64,000 bases of DNA from Portunus trituberculatus (GCF_017591435.1 NC_059279.1:3387501-3451500); one strand, 5' to 3'; positions 1 through 14,506 are shown, counted from the stretch's first letter. Translations and numbers: made by a program. Notes: generated by a model from the letters alone, not told the origin.

Positions 1-885
<885 letters not shown>

Positions 886-1214
886 CCAGTATGAGTCACA
901 CAGCCACCGCACAACCCTCGCTGACAAGACGCGGCCCCTCATCCCTTAGCAGTGCAGGTACTGACCGCTAACCGCATCATGAACCCGCTCGCGACCCTGC
1001 CCCGGGTACGCGCCAGCCAGAAGTCCCGAACACCCTTAAAAGGACTCGCCGCGTCTTGATTCGCGATGGAAGTGGGGAGACGGAGAGCGCGAGTGTTGGA
1101 GGGAGTGGCGTTGTGGTCTTCCTGGAGTCTTACTGTGGGATTAATGGGTCTTTTTGGGGTCATTCTAGAGGTATTGGTTTTTTTACTTCTTCTGCGTCTC
1201 CTTCGAGAATTATG

Positions 1215-2150
1215 TCATCGCTTCAATATTTTTTTTATTTATTTTTTTTTTTTGCCATGTCTCTTTTTCTTTTCTCATTGTTCTCCGTTTTCTTTTTCCT
1301 CCTCGTTCTCTTGCTTCTATTCTCTTCTCGTATTCCTTTCTCTCATTTCCCTTTTGCTTTTTTTTTTCCTTCTCTCTTCTCATCATATTCCGTTTTTTTT
1401 TTTTCCTCCTCACTCTTCTGCTTCTATTTCTTATCGCCTTCCTTCTAATTTTCCTTTTGTTTTTAGTAGTTTTTTCCTCCTCCTCCTTCAGCTCCCCTGT
1501 CTTCATCTCCTTCAGGACTTGCAAGTGTGTAATCAAATATCCCACCAAAGACAAAAGGATCACTTCTTATTTGTTATCCTTTGCGATCCTTTCAAATCCT
1601 ACTCATCTTCATCATTCTCCTCCTACTCTTTTTCCTCGTCCTCGTCATCTTCATCATCCTTCTCCTCTTTTTCCTCCTCTTCTTCGTCATCTTTCTCCTA
1701 CTCCTTCCTCCTCCTACTCCTCTTCTTCATCATCATCCTCCTCTTACTCCTATTCTTCCTCCTTTTCCTCCTCCTCTTCTATCTCCTCCTACTACTCTTC
1801 TTCCTCCTCCTCCTCCTCTTCTTGTGCTGTCCTGTTTCCAAAATAGGTTGTCAGGGTTTGTAATCGCCTCCTCTTCTTCCTCTTCTTCACCTCTTACTCC
1901 TCTTCCTCCTCTCCTTCTTTCTTCTCGTCTTGTACTATCATATATCCTTGTTAGTTAGAATAAGCTTCCAGAGTCTATTTAATCTCTTCTTCCTTCTCTT
2001 CCTCCTCCTCCTCTTCCTCCTCCTCCTCTTCCTCCATCTCCTCTTCTTCCTCCTGCAGGTTCCCAAACACCCAAAAGTCACTGTAATCCTCCTCCTCTTC
2101 CTCCTCCTCCTCCTCCTCCTCCTCCTCCTCCTCCTCCTCCTCCTCTTCAC
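1215..2150. repeat. 930-bp polypyrimidine (C/T) tract
   Basis: The plus strand is very largely C and T, from TTT-rich to CTCCT-rich, ending in a pure TCC array (2096-2145). A short segment (1505-1575) breaks it. The block 1975-2075 repeats the sequence at 41-140 (AATCTCTTCTTC...CCCAAACACCCA-AAGTCAC), so the tract is partly a segmental duplication. Confidence 0.85.
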
Positions 2151-2239
2151 CTGATATCCCGCGTCACCTGACCCCCCCTCTCCACCTCCCCACCCAGACA
2201 GCCAGCGCCAGTCCGCCGCCTATACCCAAGTCCGCGAGA

Positions 2240-2427
2240 GTTGAGGCACCGTGTCCTAACCGCCGCCCCCAAAGCTTGCCACAATGCCCCCCTCCCCGTT
2301 CTCCTCCTCCTCCTCCTCCTCCTCCTCCTTACCCATCCTCCTCCTCTCCCCCTCTCGCTGCCAAGGACCAAAGTAGATGCGGTAAATCGTGGGTGTTTTT
2401 CTGTGGCGCCAAATATTTGTGGATATT

Positions 2428-2483
<56 letters not shown>

Positions 2484-2744
2484 TTGTGTGTTTCCTTATT
2501 TTTTCTTCTACTTCTTTTTCTTTTGTTTCTTAGATATCATTTTTCTCTCTTTCTCTCTTTTTTTCACTCAAGGACGCAAGAATGGAATGTGGCAGCTTTT
2601 ATTTACAGTATTTCTAAAAGTTTCCTGTTTTTTTTCTTTAATTCTTGTGTATATAATCAAACGTTTTATTTATCTACATTTTTTTTCCTTTACTGATAAA
2701 ACGAAATTTATAAAAAAAATCATATCCCCGCATTCCTACCCTAT

Positions 2745-2805
<61 letters not shown>

Positions 2806-2853
2806 TTAAAACTCCCTTGTCCTGTTCACATCACCTTAACTTAGACCTCCCAA

Positions 2854-2918
<65 letters not shown>

Positions 2919-2988
2919 AGACATTCCTTACACATCCAGTCAAATCAACGTCAACAACACACAAGAAGAACCAAACTTAGACCATCCC

Positions 2989-3057
<69 letters not shown>

Positions 3058-3060
3058 TCC
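2240..3060. repeat. Microsatellite cluster: TCC, GT, CA, CA, CT
   Basis: TCC 2303-2345, GT 2431-2478, CA 2746-2803, CA 2856-2912, CT 2993-3051. Nothing coding between them. Confidence 0.9.
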
Positions 3061-3309
3061 GTCCGTCACCCCGGCATTCACTGCACGGCTCTCCATCACG
3101 GTAAAGGCCCCTGGGAGGACACACCCCAGGGACACTTAAAAAGACGCTAGGGAAGGACAGAAAGGACACCGATACTCAGATTTCTAGGAGTTTGTTTAGA
3201 TAAAGAGGAAATAAGTGAATAATGATAGTAGATTGTTGAGAAATGAAAAAAAAATGTCAATACGAGAAGGGAGAGGAAGGGGAGTAAGAGGAGGGATGAA
3301 AAGGATATT

Positions 3310-3860
3310 GACCAACGAAAAGGACGAGGAAGAGGAGGAAGAGGAGGAGGAGCGAGGCGAGCAGTAGGAGTGACCCTTGCCATTATCCTGCTACTTTCTA
3401 CCCAGTGAGTCTTGCAGTGTCCACTCCTCCTCCTCCTTCTCCTCCTCCTCCTCCTCCTCCTCCTCCTCCTCCTCCTCCTCGTCCTCCTCCTCCTGCTCCT
3501 CCTCCTCCTCCCTCTTTCTCGTCCTTGCACCTTTCCACCTCCTCCTTCACCTCTTCATCATCCATTTTCCTCCTCCTCTTCCTACTCCTGAAACATTTCG
3601 TCGTCTCCTCTATCATTCCTCCTCCTCCTCCTCCTCCTCCTCCTCTTTCTTCTCCTCTTTCTCCTCCATCACTGTTGCTGCTTCCCCCTCTAAGTTATAT
3701 CCCAGACACCACCCACTCCTTCGTTTGCAATTAACTTGATTTTCTTGCACCTATGTAGCCATTTCCTCCTCCTCCTCCTACTACTAATTCTCCTGCTCCT
3801 CCTCCTCCTCCTCCTCCTTCCTCTTCCTCTTCTTCCTCCTCTTTATTCCTCCTCCTCTTC
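3310..3860. repeat. CTC/GAG triplet-rich tracts
   Basis: GAGGA-rich to 3355, then CTC arrays 3424-3510, 3617-3645 and 3762-3830. Polypurine on one strand throughout each tract. Confidence 0.85.
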
Positions 3861-3999
3861 AGATTAAGGAGTCGAATTATCAGGAGATTAATTAAGAGTC
3901 TCGCTGTTCTGTTGAGGCGAGAACCGACAGGCTGGTCACGATGCACAACGGGAAACGCGAACAAAAACATGAAGTTACAAGACCATGAACACAACAGAC

Positions 4000-4048
4000 A
4001 GACAGACAGACAGACAGGCGCCAACATAACCCTACTCCGTCCCCCACT

Positions 4049-4089
<41 letters not shown>

Positions 4090-4242
4090 GAAGGGAGAAA
4101 AAAGGGCAGGATTTTCTTACTTCATGTCATGTGAATTGTTAATGTTCCTGCAATGTTCAAATTTGTGGCTCATTTTAGGGTGCAGAAAAAGAAGGTGTTT
4201 GGTTTGGTAGGAGTTGTAATGATGGTGGTGGTGGTGGTGGTG

Positions 4243-4303
<61 letters not shown>

Positions 4304-4314
4304 TGATGGTGATG

Positions 4315-4368
<54 letters not shown>

Positions 4369-4401
4369 ATAAAAGGAAAAGGTGAAGGTGGTAGTTGTAA
4401 C

Positions 4402-4492
<91 letters not shown>

Positions 4493-4560
4493 CATCATCC
4501 AACACATTGAAACACATGAAACACTAAACACAAACTAACACAAACTACCAAAACACACAC
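4000..4560. repeat. Compound microsatellites: GACA, CA, GGT/AGT, GA
   Basis: GACA 3996-4016, CA 4051-4086, GGT then AGT triplets 4222-4368, GA 4406-4490, CA 4553-4570. Confidence 0.9.
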
Positions 4561-4570
4561 ACACACACAC

Positions 4571-5224
4571 CAGGTCACCCCGGCGCTGGGAAACCCTTCA
4601 CTGCAATGACAAACACGCAAGGAAGAATGTGAAGGAAAACTGCTTTTTACCTGCACGCTCGGACCGGCCTACCTTTACCTGTGCTCATTAGGCAAGCACG
4701 TGATGTCCCCTGACCGCTGCTGGGACACGAGCCAATCACACCGCCAATAAGATAGAGGAGTGATTTGCCAGTCAGTTAATTGGTAGCCACTCCATTTACC
4801 TTTACAGTTCGATGAGTTAATGAGAGAGAGAAAACTGGAAGAGCGGGAAAGGAGAGTGCTCTTACCTGTTACTCTTATACTGGGTCCATAGGGAAGGTTT
4901 CAAGTGATAGACTGATAATGGCGCTTGGAGAAATACGGTGATTGCTTCGTGTTGGGCTCGTGTTTGGGGACAGTAATGGCGGGGGTTTTGGAGGTATGGT
5001 ATCAGTAGCATCTCAGTCTCAAGGGGCCTTATCTGATTGGCGTATTTCATGCTCGGATATGGAGTGATGATGGTGGTTTGCAGGTAATGGCAATGCAAGT
5101 ACACCCAGTGCTCTTAAACGTATTGTTCTCCCATTAGCATTGTTTTCAAAGGCCACGGAGATGATTGGCCAGGATCTCTTTCATCTTGTCCTTTTTCCCC
5201 CTTTAATGGTACAGCACATGATAC
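4571..5224. other. Unique sequence, no gene recognised
   Basis: Moderate GC with CCAAT and CACGTG-like words near 4700-4745, but no splice-supported frame. Confidence 0.4.
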
Positions 5225-5850
5225 ATGGAAACACGTAAACACTTTTGAAAACTAGTAACTTCCACTAGAGCCTCTTCGCTTCTCACTGGAATAATCAAAA
5301 CCCCATTGAAAACTCCTATAATTCACTAGAACCATTTAAACTATCGCTTGAATCATGAAAATAATCTTGAAAATTTCTATAATTTCCACTAGGGACTTGA
5401 AATATCGCTTGAATTATGGAAAAATTCTTGAATCATGAAAACACCATTGCAAGCTCCTGTAACTTCCTCGAGAGACTTGAAATATCGCTTGAATTATGAA
5501 AACACCCTTGCAAACTCCTTTAACTTACACTAGAGCCTCAGACTATCCCAGGAATAATGAAAACACCCTTGAAAACTTTGACTAGAGCTTTACATTACAA
5601 CAAGAGTAATGAAAACATCCTTGAAAAGTCTAGCTCTTTACTCGTACCTCTTAAACTATAACTTGCATCAAGAAAGCACTCTTGATAACACCTATAACTT
5701 ACAAAAGAACCTCAGATTATCACAAAAATAATGAAAACACTCTTAAAAACTCTAGCTATTCACTCGAACCTTTCAAACTATCACTTGTATTATGAAAGCA
5801 CCCTTGAAAACGCCATAGTAACTTTCGCCACAGCCTCTCACAAAAAGCCC
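5225..5850. repeat. Degenerate minisatellite, unit about 75-80 bp, about 8 copies
   Basis: The phrase GAAAACACCCTTGAAAACTC, a TATAACTT-CACTAGAGCCTC block and a TATCGCTTGAATTATGAAAA block recur in the same order. A single unit reappears near 63840 at the far end of the window. Confidence 0.75.
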
Positions 5851-6324
5851 AGCTCTCACAACGAAACATTAAGGAACACAAACCATGAATTTCCTCATTA
5901 GACCATTTCGTGTTTCCTGATTCCTTCCTGCAAGTAATAAACAGTTACCAGGACCACCAACCGTACAATTACCCTTTACAATGCGTACCCTTTGCTTTTC
6001 TCTCTCCTAGTTTTTTTCTTTCCCTTTTTTTCTATGCAAGGTACAGTCAATACTAACTTCAATTCGTGTACTGTCCTAATGCATATATAATTTTCGTAGC
6101 GCCAAAAAACAGAGAGAGAGAGAGAGAGAGAAAGAGAGATAGAGAACTGGGGGACTTTTAAAAAACTGGTCCCTTGTCTCCATTTCATCTTCCCTCAAGC
6201 TAATGGCAACTAGGTAGACAAGACGCCGATACTTCTCAGCGCCTCCATCTCATTGCTTGGGTGGGATTAAACTCCGTCGCACTTGTATCGGAAGCTTTCT
6301 TGATCTTGTGTACCTTGCTGGGGC

Positions 6325-6379
<55 letters not shown>

Positions 6380-7453
6380 AAGTGTTTTGAAATGGGTTCT
6401 GTTTATGGAGGGTGTAGGTGGTGATGCTGGTGGTGGTATGGCAGTAGTAGTAGTAGTAGTAGTAGTTGTTGTTGTAGTAGTAGTAGTAGTAGTAGTAGTT
6501 GTTGTTGTTGTTGTTGATGTTGTTATCTTACGATCATCACTGCCATCATTAGCTCTGTTACCATTACCATTATCGTTATCACACTAATTACTTCACCAAA
6601 ACCCTCGCGAAACAGCCTTCGTATATATAACAACAAAACAAACACACAAACACACAAATAAACTTAAAAACAATAAAAAAACACCATAAACAAATTACCC
6701 ACAAAGAAAAGTCATCCCAATACTTATTATTCTTTTTTTCATTTCTTTTTGTTCTTTTTTTATAGTTAATGAGAAAAAGAGTACGTTCGTAGCCCCTGAC
6801 ACCACCACCATCACCACCACCACCACCTCTCCGCGTCCCCTGCTTCCCTCTTACTCGCAGCTGACGATTTGCACTTAGCGAGGCGGTGAGCTGCCTGGAG
6901 CCCGGCCATGCATTATCCGGGAAGAGGAGGAGGAGGAGGAGGAGGAGATTGTCAGACTGAAAAGCCGTAAGAGAAGCTTGATGAGAAGGAAGAAAGAAGG
7001 GATTTGAATGTATAGATGGAGGAGGAGGAGGAGGAGGAGGAGGAGGAGAGGAGAGGAGGAGACTTCAAGGCAGATAAATAAAGGAGAAGGAAAAATAAAG
7101 GAAGGAAATGGAGGAGTTTTATAGATTGGAAAAAAAAAGTGAGGGAAGAGGAAAGAGATTTAAAAGTACAATAAGAAGGAAGAAAGGGAAAAGAAGACAC
7201 TAATTCAGAAACAAATACATAGAACAAAACAATGAAATAAATAAAATAGTAGAAGGAGGAGGAGGAAGAGGAGGTGGAGGAAGAAGAAGAAGAAGAGGAG
7301 GAAGAGAAAGAAAGAGTGGGGAAGTTTAGAGATAGAAACGTAGTAGAAAGAAAGTTGAGTTAAGAGAATTGCGTAATGATTAGTTATCTGGTGGGTCCCT
7401 TTATTGCTGGCACGCAGACCCCATGACTCTTATCGCGGCGCTGAACGGGGCGA

Positions 7454-7500
<47 letters not shown>
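5851..7500. repeat. Mixed unique sequence with microsatellites
   Basis: GA 6113-6139, GT 6329-6376, AGT/TGT triplets 6443-6515, GGA 6925-6945 and 7018-7048, GAA-rich 7255-7310, CA 7457-7498. No gene. Confidence 0.8.
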
Positions 7501-7502
<2 letters not shown>

Positions 7503-7503
<1 letters not shown>

Positions 7504-8092
7504 ATGATAGTCTAAAATACTCCAACACAGCACTCTCACTACACTTTAAAGGCTCCAGTTAATGTTATGCTGATTTTTACTTACAAATTGTACTCACACA
7601 CACACACACACACACACACAAGGATGATATTCTAAAACACCCCAGCACAACACCTTCACTACATTTTAAGGCTCCAATTAATGTTATGCTGATTTTTTTT
7701 TATGGTTTTAGTGAGAGATTGACCAGATTTATGTGTTATTAATCCCTTCAATACTGAGACGCATTTTACCATGAGTTTGGGATATGATTAGACGATTTTA
7801 TTTGCATTAGAAGGGTCTATAGACGTCAGAAGATTGATAGCCTGAGTCTTTATTATTCTAATCCTGACATATGTTTCTGAAGCTGTATAAATTCGTTAAG
7901 TAGTAACCAGAATGAGTGATAAAAACTCGTCCTGGTACTGAAGAAATTAAGGATGCATTTTTTACGGTTATAGAGACAAATTAATAAGATTTATGTGTTA
8001 TTAATACGAGAAATAATCTTAAGAATCAGCTTAATCACCTTTGTGGCCTTTGAATACAATTGTGGCGAGTGGGCAAAGAATTTCTGAATACG
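7503..8092 (+). mobile_element. Family B MITE with nested family A copy and partial duplication
   Basis: The left part (GGATGATA-TCTAAAA...AAGGCTCCA-TTAATGTTATGCTG) is duplicated at 7503 and 7622, each copy followed or preceded by a CA array. The right part ends GGGCAAAGAATTTCTGAATACG, the family B terminus. The family A copy at 7739 interrupts it. Confidence 0.6.
7739..7950 (+). mobile_element. Family A MITE (TTAA-flanked, piggyBac-like), nested
   Basis: Starts TTAATCCCTTCAATACTGAG and ends with the inverted form GGTACTGAAGAAATTAA. It sits inside a family B element: the host sequence AGATTTATGTGTTATTA appears on both sides. Confidence 0.75.
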
Positions 8093-8094
8093 AG

Positions 8095-8096
<2 letters not shown>

Positions 8097-8154
<58 letters not shown>

Positions 8155-8248
8155 CTCCACCTGCACTTCTTCCAAGCACATAAAAAGTTAGGTTAAGACA
8201 TTTATCGTCAAATTATTCAGTGCCATTAAGAGAAGAATGTGAAGAATG

Positions 8249-8306
<58 letters not shown>
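8097..8306. repeat. CA and CT arrays
   Basis: CA 8097-8152 and CT 8252-8306 with about 100 bp of unique sequence between. Confidence 0.9.
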
Positions 8307-8307
<1 letters not shown>

Positions 8308-8600
8308 ATAAGACAAAAACTCGCCTTACTCTCACAGCTACGTACACTGCAAGTCTCCACCAGCCAGCAGAGTTGTCCTGACGACGCAAGACACACGAGT
8401 CACTGAAGGATCAAGTTCTTTGGAAGGTAACTGTGCGCTGTTCATTATATCAAACCCCCTCACACTAAACCCGCCCCCTGTGAAGGCTGCAGTGGATCCT
8501 GGGTCCCCTCCATCCCCCTACCGAGTACTCATAATGCCCCACAAGACACTACTTCTCAGCTTCATCCTTTTCACTACATGTAATGATTGTAGAATGAATA

Positions 8601-8814
8601 TTAATCCCTTCAGTACTGGAACGCATTTTTATCATGATTTTTGGGTATGATAAGAAGATTTTATTTACATTAGGAAGGGTCTATGGAAATTAAAAGATTA
8701 ATGGCCACGGTCTTAACTATTTTAAACCACCACATGAGTTTTTGAAGCTGTATAAAATCACCAAATAGTAAACACGGTGAATATGAAAACGCGTCCTGGT
8801 ACTGAAGGAGTTAA
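8601..8814 (+). mobile_element. Family A MITE, near-complete
   Basis: TTAATCCCTTCAGTACTGG at one end and CTGGTACTGAAGGAGTTAA at the other, 214 bp. Among the cleanest copies here for defining the family. Confidence 0.85.
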
Positions 8815-9190
8815 TCTGCAGAACTAATTTATTTCGGCTGCCACATCCAGCTACGCCAACATTTTTACTGCTACATTTCACTTGAACGTTCCTCGCTGGG
8901 TTACACATTTAAGAAAAGAGCCACATCACTGCCTAACAGTTTTCAGCACTAAATGCAAGGTAATGAATGTTTAAAAAGCACCTACATGAAAGAATTGGCT
9001 GAAAAGAATCGACTTTGCACATTTTAGCTTGTTTGATTTGCCAGTGACCATGGAACAAGAAGAAATGCACCACAGTGGTTACAGATTAGAAAACAACGTG
9101 TCAATATAAGTGAAAGGCTTAAATCCATATCTAGAATAAAGATAGAGAGAAAGAAATTAACAAATCTTTAGGAATAAGTATCTTGAAAGC

Positions 9191-9213
9191 TAACCTAACC
9201 TAACCTAACCTAA
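9191..9213 (-). repeat. Short CCTAA run
   Basis: Five consecutive CTAAC units directly left of a family A MITE. Confidence 0.7.
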
Positions 9214-9214
9214 T

Positions 9215-9428
9215 TTAACCCCTTCAATACCATGACGCGCTTTCATATACATTCTGATTACAATTTGGTGATTTTAAACACCTTCAGAAACTCACGTGGT
9301 GAACTAAAATGGTAAAGACTGTGGCCATTAATCTTCTGACCTCCATAGACCCTTTCTAATGTCAATAAAATCGTCCAATCATGTACTCAAACCAAAGTAA
9401 AAATGGATCTCAGTACTGTAGAGATTAA
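9215..9428 (-). mobile_element. Family A MITE, reverse orientation, beside a short CCTAA run
   Basis: Begins TTAACCCCTTCAATACCATG and ends CAGTACTGTAGAGATTAA; the internal sequence is the reverse complement of the 8601 copy. Five CCTAA units (9191-9213) abut its left end. Confidence 0.8.
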
Positions 9429-9638
9429 TCTAACGACCTTCATTTGCAGCGACAGGTTTCTAAAGGAATGTACTCGATAACCGGCCAGGTAAGTCACGCA
9501 CAGGTAAATACAGTTAGATTCTCGTCCCGTTGTGGCGGCAGGTGTTCCTAATCACCCTGTATCATTATGAGTGTGCGTTTCTCACTTTGTTGATACGAAC
9601 TAAAGTAAAGTCCCACCTGATAAGTAAAGAGGGTATGG

Positions 9639-9711
<73 letters not shown>

Positions 9712-10443
9712 GACGTAGCACAAGGGAATTGAGAAACTTGAGAAACTGCAGTCAGGCTCTCGCTTCCTCCTGTCAAGCAGCCTTCATACATCTTCCCTCA
9801 CTCCCTCAGCCGCCCTCGCCTTGCCCGCCCCACGCCATAACTCAAGTGCCCAGATTATACCCATGATTATTCCCATGACATACTGCCGCCCTCGTGTCAG
9901 TGCTTTCAAGAGGAGTAAACTTAAGAATCTCAGTGTTATTGTTTTGTTACCGAGTGTCCAGTCTGACCATGAAGGCATATAAGTGTGCATTTCAAGACCG
10001 TTTCCTGAGGTTTTTCTGTGCTACACCTGCATGATTTAATGAAAACGGAAGCTATAGAGAAACAAAGAGGTCGGTGACAATGAAGAAAAGAGTGAAAAGA
10101 GGAAAATAACAAGTAGAATTTATAATAAGAAATAAATGTTGAGGATGGAGAGATGGGAAACGAAAATCTATAAACGGGATATCATTTTATTTTTCTTAAG
10201 GGACGTTTTTCAAAAGATGCAAGGCGGAAACAGAGAGAAGAAAAGAGATCAGACGACACCAGAAAGCGGCTCAAGTGACTCGGGTTTCGTCTTTTGCTTC
10301 TCTCCTTCCCTTCCTCCCTCACTCCCCTCTGCTCCTCGACTCCTGCAGGGAAGCGAGGCATTTCCTGAAGATTGTCTACCCAACTGTCTGCATATTTCTT
10401 ATCTTTCCCTTTTTCTCTATACGTACATTTCGCTACAATACTT

Positions 10444-10521
<78 letters not shown>

Positions 10522-10939
10522 ACTTCGGCACAATCATCCACTTGAGGGCTCGAGTGGACAAGGCTCACGGCTCGCCACCACAAGCTCTCGCCGGATTGAG
10601 ATTTATACAGCAAGGCGCAAACCAGGCAACTTGTCAACGCGCATCCTTTAGTCCCTTCTTGGTGGTGGTGGTGATGGTGGTGGTAGGAAGAACAATATCA
10701 AGAATAATAAGAACGATAAGATGAAGAACAAGGATAATAAAGGAAAGGTAGAGGATTTATACCTATGAATGGATGTTTTGAGAAGTAAATAAAAGGAAAA
10801 GAGCAAAATTAGAGAGAGAACAGGAATAGGTCAAGAACGATAACAAGAACGGTGATATGAACGTAATGAAAAGAGACAATTGAAAGAAAAATATAAGATA
10901 CGAATAAAGATACTGTATACCAACACGTGCGCGTACATA

Positions 10940-11145
10940 ACCTACAGTGGAACCATGCGTGCTTTGGGGTCCGAGGGGTCTCCAAGCGCACGGGTTCGAA
11001 TCCTGTCCACGGTCCGAGTGTAGGTTGGGCTTTCTCACTCGGGGCAAGGGTTTCCTATCAGGTGGGCTTTGAGATAGGAGGTACCCCGAAAAGTATCCCC
11101 CTTTAGCCCATAAATTCCCGTGAAAAGCCCACATGGCGTAAATAA
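10940..11145 (+). mobile_element. tRNA-derived SINE with intact B box
   Basis: The head ends in GGTTCGAATCC (10993-11003), a perfect Pol III B box. The body GTGTAGGTTGGGCTTTCTCA...GAGATAGGAGGTACC...TTTAGCCCATAAATTCC is shared with copies at 27402, 42325 and 57345. The A box side looks truncated in this copy. Ends in an A/T-rich GCGTAAATAAATAA tail. Confidence 0.8.
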
Positions 11146-11350
11146 ATAATTTGAATAACACAAAAACAAGATAGAAAAACAATGCAAATAAACGAAAAAG
11201 AAATCAAGAACACAGAACACACACAAAAAACATTAAATATGAATCTCACAAATGAAATCTCACCAAATAAAGCAAACATAAATAATAAATAAATAAATGA
11301 ATAACAAAACATAAAACAAGAAAAAGGATATGAAAATACGTACAAAAAAA

Positions 11351-11414
<64 letters not shown>

Positions 11415-12463
11415 AAAATCTTCCCAGGTACCCTTTGACACACGCAGGAAAACACATGGTCATTTTAAGGTGAGTTTCTGAGTCTGAGGGTCCAAGAAGG
11501 GTCATGACCTCTGCCCACCTACCTGATAAGAGAGGAAGGAGGCGGGCCATGGCGACGCTGTATGCCCCACGTCCTCCCACGCTCCTCCCAAGTTGGTCAC
11601 GATGCCGCCCCTCCTCACGCGCCGCTGCTACGCTCTCATACGCTCCTTGGCTCCGTCCCGTTCAGTTCCAGTGGTTCAGGAATGCCTCGAGTTGTCTTCT
11701 TCCTCTTCCTCTTCCCAAGGTGTTGGGGATTCTCAGATTAACATTTTTTTTTTCTCTCGTTTTATCGTGTTTTTTTTTTTTCAAAGTTTGTTACGTGCAC
11801 TGCTTTTTTTTTTCGCTCACTTATTCGTTCATGTGTTTCCGTTCATCACGCTTCGATATTTTTCTTTTTCTATCACAGTTTTTTTATTTCTTTTTAATTG
11901 TCACTTTCCTATCACAGAAGTCTACGTTTGGGGCACTCCGTCATCCGGGAGAGTCTGTCTGTCTGTCTGTCGGAGAGCGTTCCCTTGCCCTCCGTGTTAT
12001 CTGTACCGATGCAAACAGCTGCGTGAAACCGGTTCTCTTATATTTAATTACCAAGGAACGGTCGGAAAAAAACACATGGGGGGGGATAATGTCAGGCAGA
12101 AACGCTTGCACTCACTCGCTACACACTCCTCCATCCAGCTGAGGGAATACTGCCCACTCCACACCCTTCCACACACTTACCCGCCTGTCCTCCACTGTAA
12201 TACTCTTTTTTTCTCTCTCTCTATCTCTCAACTCCTTTTTTGCCTTCCCCGACGCACTCACCTCCGTCCTTGCCTCATCGACTGCTTCCTCTGACCTATA
12301 CGCAAGTTTTTACCCCATCGCAAGTATGTTAAGAGGCACAAAAAACGTAAAAATAGCCTCTAATGACAGCTTCCGTGTGGCTCAAAGTGCGATATGCGAG
12401 AACATGAGTCTTGGTGAGGTGTTTGGAATGCATGCACGGTGATAGAAGGTCGTGATGGTAAAT

Positions 12464-12525
<62 letters not shown>

Positions 12526-14400
12526 GGCGGGAAGACAGGGAGAGAAGGGAGAAGGGTCGAGGAAGGGGAGATGGAGAAAGGTTGAATAAGAGAAAGTGGG
12601 TGTGTCCGAGTTTCATTGGAGACAATAATGCGGGCGTCTAAATTTATAAGCTTACTGACCACTCACCACCTCCGACATACATTAAGCCGCGGGGGAAAAA
12701 AAGGAGCACAGATCACAAGAAATTTGCAGTAACACTAAACGCAGGGCAGTTTTCTGAGCCGCAAGGGATACGATCAGGGTAAGCGTGTTTGCAGTGAACG
12801 TAACTCTTATGGGGGTAAGGGAAGGGCGCGGCGCTGTGACCCAAGAGGACTGAAGCCTCGATACCCCGTCCTTCCTCTCTCTCCTACAGTCTAAATGCAG
12901 TCGTATCTCGTCATCATTAGTGTTAATTCTGCGAGACACGACAGATACAGAGGTAGTAATTGGCAGCGGCGTTCCTGTGACACCATGTCGGGGGCGCGTG
13001 CGAGGGTGGCCTGCAAGCGAGCGCGGCAATGAACCATACCCTGAAACACTTATGACTGGCACCGCTGCTGTACTCAACAGGCTCCACGTAGATGAAAGTT
13101 ACACTGGTTTTTAAGGATGCTTTTACGGTTCGAGTGACAGATTAATAATATATCTTTATTGTTAACCGGAGAGGCACTCTTGAGAAGCCGGCTGATCGTT
13201 TCTGTGGCCTTGGGAGATGGTCCTGGTGAGAGAGCAAAGCGTTTCTGAATACTGGACAATGACACGACGGTAGGAGGAGAGGAGGGAGCGGCAGCAGGAC
13301 GCACTCGTTGTGTTTACTGTAGCGGTGGCAAGCTTACGTGTGTTTTGTTTACAGGGAGCGAGTGTGCGGGGTGCAAGGCCAGACCAGACGTGCGTACCCT
13401 GTCTAATGGCTCATACACGATCGAATCCCACAGAGGCCAAGAACCAGGTCAAGGCAAACTCGTAGCTGCCTCATCGGCGGCGGTAGGCTGAGTGTTGATG
13501 CTCCTCGGCGTGGTGCAGACTGCCGCCGCCACCACCACTACCACCACGGCCAGGCTAAGGTGTCCACGCCGCACGCACCGGACCCTCGCCTGCTCCTTTG
13601 TGGCGCCTCAGCTTTACGAGTCATGCAGGGCAGCAGCTCACAAGTGCACCATTGAGCGGGTCGCGTCCCACAGTCAAAAGAAATGTCTGTCTCATAGTAA
13701 GCGCCACAAGGTGTTCCCTGAGCAGACCCTGGCTCTCTACAAGGTTTCTTTTATGTGCCTTGATGCACGGGCGACTCCCCGAGGGCCAATGCAGAGTCTA
13801 TTAAACGCCAAGCAGGGTTACAACCACTCCCAGGGCGAGATTAACTGCCAGATACCCCGCCATGACTCGCCCACATCACCCCACATCCATAAAAACCCCG
13901 GAGACACATGAAGACGTTGACTTTACAGGCAATTAAAGCTCTCATTAACGGGATGTGAACGACACGATGATAAGCTCGCCAACTCCCTCCAGCCTCGCCC
14001 CGCTACCCATAAATTAATACAGAGAGTCGTGTGTCGGCGGCCGCTACCCCCCGCTGGTCCAGACTGAGCCAAACGCCGCGCCGGGAGTCTGAGAAACGTC
14101 CCTGTAGTTAATGCTATTGTTATTAATTAGAATGACGGTGGGATGACGTTACTGTGTTGGTCCGCGCCGCTACACCAACGGAGCTTTACTGTAGGGAACT
14201 AACGGGACGGGATTTAAGCTGAGCAGTGATGGATTCAAGGAGAACGGGAGGTTAGCGTTGTGTTGAAGCGGTTTAGTACTCGCGCGAGGCATAAATTAGA
14301 CTATGAAAGCAAATATAAGCCATTGAGACTCCCAACACTCGCGGGATGAATGTGGATGGGAGGGAAGATAAAGGCGAACAAGTGATGTTACATGTGAAGC
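11146..14400. other. No gene recognised; GC-rich unique sequence from 12700
   Basis: CA 11351-11410, CT 12467-12521. GC-rich 13260-14260 holds a 139-codon frame (13492-13911) starting MLMLLGVVQTAAATTTTTTA, with no motif or splice support. It could be a leader exon of an unseen gene but I cannot support it. Confidence 0.45.
13105..13255 (+). mobile_element. Family B MITE, right half
   Basis: Contains GGATGCTTTTACGGTTCGAGTGACAGATTAATA and ends GGTGAGAGAGCAAAGCG followed by TTTCTGAATAC, the same terminus as the copies at 8092 and 50639. Confidence 0.55.
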
Positions 14401-14408
14401 GGACTACT

Positions 14409-14506
<98 letters not shown>

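Larger units (their letters stand above)
8815..10939. other. No gene recognised; CT arrays
   Basis: CT arrays at 9640-9708 and 10450-10516. The rest is unique sequence without motif-supported frames. TGGTGGTGGTGATGGTGGTGG at 10660-10683. Confidence 0.6.

Noticed and set aside
13492..13911. 139-codon frame as a gene
   Set aside because: No domain, no splice-supported continuation, and Thr and Arg runs arise from GC-rich triplets.
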